From an uncultured Pseudomonadota bacterium (GTDB taxonomy: Bacteria > Myxococcota_A > UBA796 > UBA9615): a DNA stretch of 36,789 bases. The notes under the pieces are model-generated. The model had not been told where the DNA came from, searched no databases, and worked only from the letters and a program-made list of their open reading frames with translations. Below are positions 1 through 7,694 of this stretch, one piece after another. Positions within the stretch are counted from its first letter, which is position 1. Every line of letters begins with the position of its first letter. Made by a program: the position numbers and the translations under genes. The stretch lies in NCBI GenBank assembly GCA_937891735.1, contig CALAGR010000512.1, positions 1 through 36,789 of the forward strand. Direction: 5' to 3'.

Positions 1-1
1 G

Positions 2-1318
2 CACGACCGCGCGGTCGCCGCCCACCGCGCCGGTCAGCGGGCCCGGGAGGCGTTCAAGAGAGAAGGTCCTCAACGACGGCGGGAGCTCGCAACGCTCTGC
101 GTCGCCTCGGTCGGGCCTCTGACCGCGACGGGCATCGCAGTCCTCAAGGACGCTGGGCTGGCTTCACCCGTCCCCGATCCCACGCCGGCCCCCATGCCTC
201 CGCCGACGCTCCCGTCTGCTCCGGCTCCGCCGCCGACTCCAGCCCCTGCGGTCGCCGCTGACGGCCCCATGATCAAGGCCACCACGGAGCTCGATTCGCA
301 GGGCGCCGCGCCCAGTCTCGTGCGCGCGGTCCAGCGCCGAATGGCCCCGGTGGGCCAGTGCCTCCGCATGAGGACCAGCGGCCGGATCACCTCCGTGGAC
401 ATCGATGTGACGTTTTCGGGCCAGCCGGACGGAGTTGTCCGATTGTCGCGGACCGCCGTCGTTCCTTCGGGCGAAGACGCGATCGAGACGTGTGTCGAGG
501 AGTACCTCTCCAAGGTCGAAGTGCCCGACGCAGGGGACCAGGAGCAGACCCTCCGATTCAAGGTCACGTCCATCGAGGAGCCGGCCGAGCCGGACTGGTT
601 GGTCGGGGGGACCGGCGCACAGGTCGGGCACTGCGCCGCCAACGAGACCCCCTTCTTCTCCTGCACGGTCGGCGGCGACAAGACCCTCTCGGTCTGCGGC
701 TCCACGCCCTCGCCTCGAGGCTGGCTGCAGTACCGGTTCGGTCGCCTCGGCGCCGTCGAGCTGGCCTACCCGGACGACCGCGCCTACTGGCACTTCACCT
801 ACGAGCACACGCAGGACTCCCGAGGTGAGTCGACCAACCTCGAGTTTCGCGATGGCGGGCACCACTTCACCGTCTCCCGGCAGGTCGGTGGTGGCGAAAA
901 GAACTTCGTGGGGGTCCGCGTTGTCCGAGACGGCGAGACCGTCTCCCGGAGGGGGTGCAAGGGCGATGACCTCGTCGTCGATCTCGTCGCTCTGTCCGCT
1001 GTCGTTCCGCTGGCGGTCGAGGGGAAGTACGAGAACGAGCGCGGGAGCGTCTCGATCCGGGATCGCGGGCAGGACGAGCTCGGGCTCTCGCTCGACATCA
1101 GCCGTGGCCCCCCGTCGTACAACCTGGGCACGCTCGACGATGTGCTCGCCCACCGCGACGGCAACCGAGCGGTCTACAAGTCCACGGAGCCTGGCGAGTG
1201 CACCATCAGCCTCGCGTTCGAACCCGGTCGGGTCACCCTCGCGCAGGAGGGAAGCGACATGGACTGTGGATTCGGTTACGGGGTCCTCGCCGGGGGTGTC
1301 TTCCTCCGGAAGAGGTAG
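2..1318 (+). CDS. AgmX/PglI-type C-terminal domain protein, 5' end outside window
   Basis: The frame is open from base 2, so I call a partial gene rather than starting at the ATG at 194; 438 residues are visible. Visible order: a short basic segment, one moderately hydrophobic stretch (about residues 29-48, possible membrane helix), a Pro/Ala-rich linker (about 52-85), and a domain at about 103-190. In that domain a 'VGQCLRM' segment, alternating strands and a late 'IETCVEEYL' match the pattern of AgmX/PglI (TonB-like) C-terminal domains common in myxobacteria. The last 230 residues start with 'HCAANETPFFSC' and contain 'LQYRFGRLGAVELAYP', a pattern I associate with uncharacterised secreted bacterial proteins. 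By inference it is an envelope protein with a cytoplasmic N-terminus and periplasmic C-terminus. The alternative is an independent gene starting at 194 and lacking the hydrophobic segment. Confidence 0.55.
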   Translation, partial: HDRAVAAHRAGQRAREAFKREGPQRRRELATLCVASVGPLTATGIAVLKDAGLASPVPDPTPAPMPPPTLPSAPAPPPTPAPAVAADGPMIKATTELDSQGAAPSLVRAVQRRMAPVGQCLRMRTSGRITSVDIDVTFSGQPDGVVRLSRTAVVPSGEDAIETCVEEYLSKVEVPDAGDQEQTLRFKVTSIEEPAEPDWLVGGTGAQVGHCAANETPFFSCTVGGDKTLSVCGSTPSPRGWLQYRFGRLGAVELAYPDDRAYWHFTYEHTQDSRGESTNLEFRDGGHHFTVSRQVGGGEKNFVGVRVVRDGETVSRRGCKGDDLVVDLVALSAVVPLAVEGKYENERGSVSIRDRGQDELGLSLDISRGPPSYNLGTLDDVLAHRDGNRAVYKSTEPGECTISLAFEPGRVTLAQEGSDMDCGFGYGVLAGGVFLRKR

Positions 1319-1682
1319 CGGTCTGGCCGTAGCCGCAGTTGGTCTAGTTCAGCAGATCCGAAGTCGTGCCCTGGTTCTTGTCCGTCCCGAAAACCCCATC
1401 CGAGCGTTCGAGGGGTGGCGAAGCCAGCGATCACCGAGCGGCCGACGGCGTCCTGTCCAACTGCTCAGCCGGGCTTGACGTCGACCATTCAAGCAGGCGG
1501 TCCAACGGCTGGGTCGCCGCAGCGCGACTGACGCCATCTTGGCGCCAGCACCGATCTCTGACGCATGAGCAGCCGCCGTGGGCTTTAGGACAAGATCCCC
1601 TCTAATGACATCAGAGGGGATCTTGTCCAAAAGCCGACGTCTCGCCTGTCGGAGTGATCGAGGGGCGGCTACCGTTCTCCCC
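1319..1682. other. 364-bp gene-free stretch with large palindrome
   Basis: No convincing coding frame is present. The listed ORFs here (for example 1349-1882 minus and 1366-1605 plus) have no recognisable domain. The only structure I see is the 55-bp inverted repeat at 1581-1635, annotated separately. The stretch separates the AgmX-like gene from the SprT-like gene. Confidence 0.6.
1581..1635. repeat. 55-bp near-perfect palindrome (23-bp arms, 9-nt centre)
   Basis: The left arm is 1581-1603 and the right arm 1613-1635. They are exact reverse complements except for one A-A pair (1587/1629). The innermost 16 bp of each arm (GGACAAGATCCCCTCT and its complement) match perfectly. The 9-nt centre itself contains ATG-A-CAT. 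There is no clear T-run immediately after either arm, so a simple Rho-independent terminator is not obvious, although transcripts of either strand would fold strongly. It could be two abutted mobile-element ends, a dimeric protein site, or a bidirectional terminator. I do not recognise the sequence with confidence. Confidence 0.85.
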
Positions 1683-2333
1683 ATGCCCACGATGTTGCCC
1701 CCACCGCTTGCCCTCAAGGCAGACAATCGCGCGATCTGCCCCTCAACCGGCTCCGCTGGCTTCCTGCTACGCGCACTCAAGTCCATGGACCCCGAGGTCC
1801 TGCAGGCCCTCAAGAAGATCCAGCGCGACGCGGTGAAGCGGGAGCCCCGCGTCGAGCCCGAGCTGTCGGGGATGGACTTCATCGAGTTCGAGTTCGCGCG
1901 CCTTCAAGCACTGCCGTTCGCCACGACCGACGCGGGGTCCGAAGCTGACCCGCCGATCGCCGCCGAGGACGTGCAGCTTGCGATGCGGCTGCGCGAGCGG
2001 CCAGCCCACTGGCACTCCGTCACGGGCGCCCACCTGCCCGAGCAGGGCTGCATCACGATCACCGCAGACCCCGAGGCAACCAGAGCCGAGATCGCTTCCG
2101 TGCTGATCCACGAGCTTGCCCACGCGGCAACCCCGACGCCCCGCTCACCGTCTGGTCGTCGCACCGTCCACGGTCGAGCCTTCCGCACCATGCTGGTCCG
2201 CGCGGCCAAGGAGGCGTACGGGCTGGACCTGGATCCCGAAGCCATCACCTGGTCATCGTGGCGCATCGACGACGCCATCGTCCGCGAGCTACACGCGCTC
2301 GGCGGCGAGTGGCGCCTTGCTGTGGGCTCGTAG
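1683..2333 (+). CDS. SprT-like zinc metalloprotein
   Basis: A 216-residue protein with the zincin motif 'IHELAHAA' (H143, E144, H147). A third candidate ligand follows in 'HGRAFRTML' (H163). The HExxH then HGxxF arrangement is that of SprT/Spartan-like and related metallopeptidase domains, which bind one zinc; the bacterial members are mostly uncharacterised. The long ORF start at 1578 would translate through the large palindrome, so I prefer the ATG at 1683; the ATG at 1785 is also possible. No signal peptide is evident, so it is probably cytoplasmic. It is convergent with the PcfJ-like gene, only 7 bp apart. The family call rests on the motif; the substrate is unknown. Confidence 0.65.
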   Translation: MPTMLPPPLALKADNRAICPSTGSAGFLLRALKSMDPEVLQALKKIQRDAVKREPRVEPELSGMDFIEFEFARLQALPFATTDAGSEADPPIAAEDVQLAMRLRERPAHWHSVTGAHLPEQGCITITADPEATRAEIASVLIHELAHAATPTPRSPSGRRTVHGRAFRTMLVRAAKEAYGLDLDPEAITWSSWRIDDAIVRELHALGGEWRLAVGS

Positions 2334-2340
2334 GCCTCAG

Positions 2341-3552
2341 CTACTCCAGGCCCGCCACCCACGTCTCCAGCCGCCGCGTGATGCCCGGTGGAACCCGCAT
2401 GCCCTCAGGCCCAGCAAGCTCCGCGATGGTCCAGCCTCCACCGTCATCGCGGCGCAGCCAGAGGGTCGCTCTGGCGCCCTTTCGGCCCCAGGCCACCGCG
2501 TACATCGCCCCGATCCCCCGAGCGGCGCGCCGCACGTAGCGGTCGTCTCCGGGGATGCAGGACTCCATCTGGAGCCCGTGTGTGCGCATCGCTTCCGACG
2601 TGCACACCGGCAGAAGGGTCAGCAAGGGTCTGCCACAAAGGGCCATCTCGCCAGTCGGCGCGATGAAGTTGCCGGGGTGGTCAGCGGGGTTCCACTGCTC
2701 GGCCTCCAGCCGCCGGAGGTCGGCAGGCAGGGCCTGGTGCGCAGCTTCGACCTCGGCCCGCGAGCGGTACCGGCGGCCTCGGCCTGCACGGTCGAGTCGG
2801 ATCAGGTTCTCGACCAGATCGCCCTCCCCTTTGGCCGGGTCGGCCAGGAGCCCGTAAGTCGTCAGACGTCGGAGCTTGGCGTCGGCGATCGCCACGACGA
2901 CATCGGCGGGCAGGCTGGGGAGGTGCTGGAGCCGCTGTCGGACCTCCCTGTCGGTCGTGCTGAGAAGCTTGATGAGCCCGTCGTCGAGAAGCTCGCGGAG
3001 GACACTCGGGTCCATCTTGGCGATCACCCGGATGATCCAGGCGGCGTCGGTGAGTCCGACCAAAGGGAGGAGCCGGCGACGGGGCTGGTGGATGACGGCG
3101 CGGATCTCCGCGTACGGGGCCGGCTGGCCATCCGGCGAAGGGAACGCCAGCAGCCCCGCGAGCACCGGAAGCTCGCAGGCGAGGTCGAGTGCTTCGGGCA
3201 GCGCGTCGATCATTTGCAAGACGCGCCAGGCGAAGACGCGGGGCTGGCAGGCGATGGCGTCGCGCACCTCCTGGGGGATCTGCGCCAGCAGCGTGCGCAG
3301 GTCGATGTCCCATCCCTGAAGCTCGCGCACGTCGATGTGTTCAGCCTGGGGGTTCGCCAGGGCTGCCCCAGCAGCGCAGACCGGTCCTTGCATCCACCGC
3401 CGCCGACCCGGCCCCGCGAAGGCCATGCGGGGCCCCGGATAGACCCGGAGGGCGATGACTGTGGCCTCGTCCCACCCTCGCTTGACGACCTTGATCGCCT
3501 GCGGCTTGAAAGGGCAGCAGGCGATGATCTCGGGGATCGTGGGTTCGAGCAT
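2341..3552 (-). CDS. PcfJ-like protein
   Basis: 403 residues. The C-terminal third carries the pattern I associate with PcfJ-like proteins: 'LLPVCTSEAMRTHGLQMESC', then 'MYAVAWG...ARATLWLRR' and 'WTIAELAGPEG'. The N-terminal two thirds are helical with no recognised domain; 'CPFKPQAIKV' and 'GPVCAAGAAL' contain isolated cysteines. PcfJ was named from an enterococcal conjugative plasmid, and relatives are scattered through mobile and accessory DNA; their biochemical role is not established. The ATG at 3552 has a GGAG about 10 nt upstream. The neighbours (SprT-like protein, winged-helix protein) suggest an accessory region, but no conjugation genes are visible. The family call is moderately secure; the function is unknown. 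Confidence 0.55.
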   Translation of the reverse strand: MLEPTIPEIIACCPFKPQAIKVVKRGWDEATVIALRVYPGPRMAFAGPGRRRWMQGPVCAAGAALANPQAEHIDVRELQGWDIDLRTLLAQIPQEVRDAIACQPRVFAWRVLQMIDALPEALDLACELPVLAGLLAFPSPDGQPAPYAEIRAVIHQPRRRLLPLVGLTDAAWIIRVIAKMDPSVLRELLDDGLIKLLSTTDREVRQRLQHLPSLPADVVVAIADAKLRRLTTYGLLADPAKGEGDLVENLIRLDRAGRGRRYRSRAEVEAAHQALPADLRRLEAEQWNPADHPGNFIAPTGEMALCGRPLLTLLPVCTSEAMRTHGLQMESCIPGDDRYVRRAARGIGAMYAVAWGRKGARATLWLRRDDGGGWTIAELAGPEGMRVPPGITRRLETWVAGLE

Positions 3553-3672
3553 CGGGTACGGACTCCAGCGGTGGTCACCCCAGGGTGAGCGCCTTCAGAT
3601 GAGCCGTCAAGACCGACTGAACCGCTCGACGTCGCCCAAGCCTGAGGACGTGTAGGCCGTATTCCAGAAATG

Positions 3673-3719
3673 CGAAACCCCCGGATCGGCGCGGGGGGGT
3701 GCACCTACCGGGGGTCTCG
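3673..3719 (+). other. Stem-loop with competing pairings in the 5' region of the winged-helix gene
   Basis: CGAAACCCCCGG (3673-3684) can pair with CCGGGGGTCTCG (3708-3719) with a single mismatch and a 23-nt loop. The same C-run can instead pair with the G-run at 3692-3700. The element lies in the 264-bp divergent region between the PcfJ-like and winged-helix genes, roughly 100 nt before the latter's ATG. No T-run follows. Two mutually exclusive pairings could allow regulation, but C/G runs also pair by chance in GC-rich DNA. Confidence 0.3.
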
Positions 3720-3816
3720 GGCGCCCAGGCCACCTCGCGGTGACCAGGCTCCGCACCCATGGTTGGTCGTCCGGGCAGCACGCGCAACCACCAATTCGCC
3801 CGGTACGCTCGCAGAC

Positions 3817-4812
3817 ATGACGCCGATCCACTTCGCCTACCGCATCACCGTCGAGCATGGTCCCGAGGTTCGGGAGTACATCGGCGCTGGCACCAGCTTG
3901 CTCGATGCCACCGAGCACGCCGCGGCTCGCCTGGAAGAGCTGTACGGCCCAGAGGCGAGCCTGATCGCCATCTCGAGGCTGGGGCCCGCCCTGCTGCCCG
4001 GGACGCTCCCAGAGGTTCCTCCGCGGCCTCCCGCCAAGGCGACGGTGAAGCCATCTCCGCCAGCCACGAAGGCGACGAGGCCGGCGAAGGCGAAGCCGTC
4101 GAAGCCCCCCAGGCCCGCGAAGACCGCAACGGAGAGCAAGCTCGCAGGGATAACCCGCGTCGAGCAGCTTGTCGCGCTGCTACAGGAGCGTGGCGGGCAG
4201 GTGCACCTGGATCAGATCGCCAAGGCGCTGGGCACCGGAAAGCAGAACGCGCAGAACGTGATCGCGGCGGGAGTGAAGCAGGGCCTTGTCCGTCGACTCG
4301 GCCAGCGAACGGGTGAGGTCTCCCTGGTGCAGGCTGAGGCCCCGTCGCCGCAACCGGCGGAGCCCCAGGTGGCCAGCACGGTGAGTTCCGGCCCCACCCG
4401 TGCCGAGCAGGTGGTCGCCTTCCTGCATGAGCACGATGGGGAGGCGCACATCACCGAGATCGCGGATGCGCTCGGCACCAACGCCGCGAACGCTCAGAAC
4501 AGCGTCGCGGCGGGAGTGAAGCAGGGGCTGGTGCGGCGTGTGGGCTCTCGGAGTGGACGCGTCGCGCTGATCACCGCTGGGGAGAAGGAGCCGGAGGCCC
4601 AGCCGTCCGTGCGGCCCGAGGACCTCGAAGGATTTCAGCGGCAGGTCTATGACGCGCTCCGTGAGATCGGGAAGCCGGCCACGGCGAAGGAGATCGCCAG
4701 CCGGGTGGGCGGCAGACCGCGGGAGGCGGGAAACGTGGCGGCGCTACTGGTGAGCGCGCGGCTTGCGCGGCGTGTGGGGGATGAGCGGCCTGCGAGGTAC
4801 GAGAGCGTGTAG
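3817..4812 (+). CDS. Tandem winged-helix-like protein with Lys/Pro/Ala-rich linker
   Basis: 331 residues. After about 65 residues ('YRITVEHGPEVREYIGAG') comes a basic linker (about 66-110) built from K, P and A, then two clear internal repeats. Repeat 1 (about 115-174) contains 'VEQLVALLQERGGQVHLDQI' and repeat 2 (about 195-255) 'AEQVVAFLHEHDGEAHITEI'. Both continue into 'VIAAGVKQGLVRR' or 'SVAAGVKQGLVRR'. A third, weaker unit (about 273-331, 'VYDALREIGKPATAKEIASR') is similar. Each unit has the helix-helix-'GLVRR' strand layout of winged-helix DNA-binding domains. The repeats share a 22-nt identical DNA stretch (4262-4283 and 4505-4526), pointing to internal duplication. I infer a DNA-binding protein; the family is not recognised. 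The ATG at 3817 has a weak ribosome binding site. Confidence 0.6.
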   Translation: MTPIHFAYRITVEHGPEVREYIGAGTSLLDATEHAAARLEELYGPEASLIAISRLGPALLPGTLPEVPPRPPAKATVKPSPPATKATRPAKAKPSKPPRPAKTATESKLAGITRVEQLVALLQERGGQVHLDQIAKALGTGKQNAQNVIAAGVKQGLVRRLGQRTGEVSLVQAEAPSPQPAEPQVASTVSSGPTRAEQVVAFLHEHDGEAHITEIADALGTNAANAQNSVAAGVKQGLVRRVGSRSGRVALITAGEKEPEAQPSVRPEDLEGFQRQVYDALREIGKPATAKEIASRVGGRPREAGNVAALLVSARLARRVGDERPARYESV

Positions 4813-5023
4813 CGGGCATGCAGGGACGCCCAGACGCGTGAACCATGGCATTCGATCTCGGTGTCGCCGTAGCGCTCCTGGAGCACGGGGACACCATGGT
4901 GATCGCCGCGACGGGCACAGAACCCTCGCGCCCCGTCGTAGGCTGACGTCAGGTCCAGGGGGGCCATCGAGGGGATCCCCCGGGAAGTGGATCTGGACGA
5001 GGCGGACGCTTTCGGAGGGGACC

Positions 5024-5869
5024 ATGAAGATCGTCGAGCACCTCAAGAACTTCTCGGAACAGACCCCGGAATGGCTGCGCACGATTCGTGCGGGCGACCC
5101 GTTTGATCGGTCGGCCTTCTTTGGGAGCCGTGTGGTCGTGTATCCCGGTTCAGGTGACGATGGCCATGCAGTGCGGACCTTCGGACGGGCCGCTGCCGCG
5201 CACTGCTTCCTGCACATCGACTACGCGGTTCCCGAGGCGGTGATCCGTCGCAAGCTCGCCCATCCTGTCCAGGGCTTCCGGGGGTACCGGGCGACCATCC
5301 TCCTCAACGTCACCGAGCGAGAGCTGTCGCCCTCCGGCTGGGTGTCCCACCCTCGACAGGGTCGCCTTGACCGACTTGTCCCACCCCTGCCGGCAGTCAC
5401 TCCGTACGCCCTCCTGGCTGTCCTGGATCGACGCGACGGGTTCGACGAAGACCACGGCCCCGCGAGGTTGGCGGTGCTCTTCCTCGCAGGGGATGGCCAT
5501 GCGTCCTTTGACGCCCTCTTCTGCCAGAAGGACTCCCTCCGCGCACCTTTCGCAATGCTGCTGGAAGACCACGGTTTCGGAGGCGACTACTCGCGCTGGG
5601 GCGCTGGCGGAATCGCCAACGAGATCGCCGTCGATCAAGGTGTCCTTGCCGACCTCCTGTTGGTGGGGCCCACCACCAGGGTCTGGGAGGGATATGAAAG
5701 CGTGCCAGGCGTCGAAGCCGATCTTGGGGGCGTGTGGGGCAGGCCGCGGCGGCTCTACAAGCGGATCTCCTCGTCACAGCAGCAGTCAGTCTTTGGTGAC
5801 CCCAGCCCCTGGGACACCTCCGCCCGCGACACGCGCTCCCAGCGCGCGAGAGCCGCTCTGTTCGGGTAG
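5024..5869 (+). CDS. Conserved-looking protein of unknown function (YPGSGxDG motif)
   Basis: 281 residues from an ATG preceded by GGAGGGG at a good distance, which decides against the longer ORF starting at 4763. It contains 'VVVYPGSGDDGHAVRTFG' followed by 'AAHCFLHIDY', then a mixed alpha/beta body and a polar, Ser/Gln/Arg-rich tail. I associate the YPGSGxDGxxV...HxFxxxDY pattern with hypothetical proteins of about 280 residues in environmental bacteria, but know no function or named domain. There is no signal peptide or membrane segment, so it is probably cytoplasmic. It is the last gene before the presumed recombination junction at 6223. Confidence 0.6.
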   Translation: MKIVEHLKNFSEQTPEWLRTIRAGDPFDRSAFFGSRVVVYPGSGDDGHAVRTFGRAAAAHCFLHIDYAVPEAVIRRKLAHPVQGFRGYRATILLNVTERELSPSGWVSHPRQGRLDRLVPPLPAVTPYALLAVLDRRDGFDEDHGPARLAVLFLAGDGHASFDALFCQKDSLRAPFAMLLEDHGFGGDYSRWGAGGIANEIAVDQGVLADLLLVGPTTRVWEGYESVPGVEADLGGVWGRPRRLYKRISSSQQQSVFGDPSPWDTSARDTRSQRARAALFG

Positions 5870-6222
5870 ACGCCGTTCTCGAGGATCTCTGCCCGGCCCC
5901 GAGTTCGCTCTCCGACGAACGGCCTGAGTTCTGGCGGCGGAACGGGTTCGGGAGGCAAGCACGCAGTCAGGCGTGCGTCCGTGGTGGTTGGCCCAGCGGC
6001 CGGGGAGTTCCAACTACCAGCGGAGTTGCCGGAATTGGATCACGTCCCTTGTCTGCGACGGAGGCCTCAGCACGGACGCCGGACCGCCGGTACTCGCTGC
6101 CGCCGCTGGCCTTCAGAGGCGTTATCAGATCCGTTAGCAACTACCCCTGAAAGCGGTCGAGAATGGCCGAAAACGCTGCCAGAGACGATCTGCCATGGGC
6201 TCGCAGTACAGCGTTCGTGGCC
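5870..6222. other. 353-bp gene-free stretch next to the truncated GH15 gene
   Basis: No credible coding frame. Composition is visibly less GC-biased near 6125-6225 (for example GTTAGCAACTACCCCTGAAA) than in the genes to its right. The stretch 6125-6170 faintly recalls the terminal repeats of some IS21-like elements, but this is from memory and no transposase is present. Its right edge coincides with the premature end of the GH15 gene, so it may be the flank of an insertion or deletion. No hairpin terminator or RNA gene was seen. Confidence 0.4.
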
Positions 6223-7650
6223 CTACAACCTCTTGAAGTTGAAATCTCCATCGCCCAGGGTGTCGCTCTCCTCCACCCCGAACCCGTGGTGCCGGCACAG
6301 CGAAATCGCGTAGGGCGCGATGGGCACCCCGGCCAGCTCGTCGTACCCCCGGTAGCGGTCCGTGTCCGCGTCGAGCAGGTACTCCAGCACGGCCCGGGCC
6401 TCCTGCTGCATGCCCGCCCAGGACATGCCCACGATGGCGTAGGCCCCGTCCCGCGGCCACGCGTACGTCCACTGTCCCGGCGGCAGGCTCGCGAGCACCC
6501 CGCCCGCCGCTGCGTGCTGCACCATCGCCGGGAGCTGGGCCCCCGATCCGGTCCAGCGGGGCTCGCCGTCGGTGCTGAGCCACTGCCGCAGATACGCCTG
6601 CGTCTCCCGCACCTGGGCCATGCGCAGGACCACCGCGCTGTGCCGGTACAGCGCCTCCTCGTCCGGGGTCAGGTTCACAGGCACGCTCAGCCCGTCCTGG
6701 AAGGCCTGCCAGCTCGTCCGCTCCGCGGTGAGGATGGCCTCGATGGTGCGGCCACCGATCCACGTGTCCACGTCCGCAGACGCCGCGGCGTAGGCGAAGG
6801 GATCGCCGTGGTGGGCCATCACGAGCCCGAAACGCCCCGTCTCCCCGACCCCCAGAGCGCCGCTGTTCCATTGGTAGTAGGCCACGGAGTCGTCGTGCAC
6901 CCCCTGGTCGCCGGCCACGCCGACGAGATCCGTGCTGCCTCCGCCGTTGACGACTTCCCAGGGGTTCGGGCCGCTGGCGCCGGGGTACCAGACGCTGGCG
7001 GATACCGGCTCCCGGAGGGGCGCGGTGGCGATCACCCCGGCGAATCCACGCTCCTGCATGCGTCGCGTCGCTCCGTCCACGGAGATCGTCTCGTTCTGGG
7101 CCCCGATCTCCTGGGTGGGTCCCGGGCGGCCCTCCCCCAGGTGCAGGTTCTGGATCGAGAACACGCTGATGCCCCCGGTGGCCGCGCTGCCCACGTTCTG
7201 CACCTCCAGGGCCAGCGCCATCGCCGAGCGCTCCAGCCCCCAGGGCGCCCAGGCCCAGGTGGTCAAGCGCAGGTCGCCCAGGCTCTGGACCATCTGCACC
7301 ACGTTCGTGCCGGGCAGCCAGCCGCTGGCGTCCAGATCCACCGGCAGGTCCGTCAGCCAGCGCTGCTCGCCGTCCACCCGGACCCCGAAGTAGGCGTCGA
7401 ACAGCAGGTCCCGGGAGGGCACCGCCTGCGGAAGCCCGCCGCTCCAGACCTCGACCCCGGCCGCGTCCCAGCGCGGCTCCTCGGTGGCGAACAGGTGGTC
7501 GCGCCAGTGATGGACCCGCGCCTGCTGCAGATCGAGCACGACCGCTCCCCACCCGTTACTCGAGGGCAGATCGAAGAAGCTGCGGTGGGGCTCCGCGGCG
7601 GACGCGGAGGCCGCCCTGAGCAGGACGAGGCCGACCAGGATGGTGCGCAT
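6223..7650 (-). pseudogene. Secreted GH15-type glucoamylase, C-terminally truncated
   Basis: 475 residues from the ATG at 7650 ('MRTILVGLVLLRAASASA', a signal peptide; export to periplasm or outside inferred). The first ~300 residues form a beta-rich region typical before GH15 catalytic barrels. 'WTYAWPRDGAYAIVGMSWAG' near residue 400 is the conserved W-x-RD segment of the GH15 (alpha/alpha)6 barrel, followed by 'CRHHGFGVEESDT'. The frame stops at 'FNFKRL', where family members continue for some 200-300 residues, including the region expected to hold the catalytic base. No continuation is visible in any frame left of 6223. GH15 enzymes release glucose from alpha-glucans; this copy is probably inactive. 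It follows the FNR gene by 44 bp on the same strand. Confidence 0.7.
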
Positions 7651-7694
7651 TCCGCCAGGGTACGGGCGATGACACCGGGGGATCCGGTCCTCGC

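Noticed and set aside
2116-3588. 490-residue plus-strand ORF
   Set aside because: Antisense to the PcfJ-like gene, with shadow composition; only the minus strand shows a family pattern.
4966-4984. GGGGATCCCC palindrome before the YPGSG gene
   Set aside because: Only 10 bp and GC-rich, so expected by chance; not linked to the larger palindrome at 1581.
6125-6170. Possible IS21-like terminal repeat
   Set aside because: Only a faint resemblance from memory; no second copy, no transposase and no target duplication visible.
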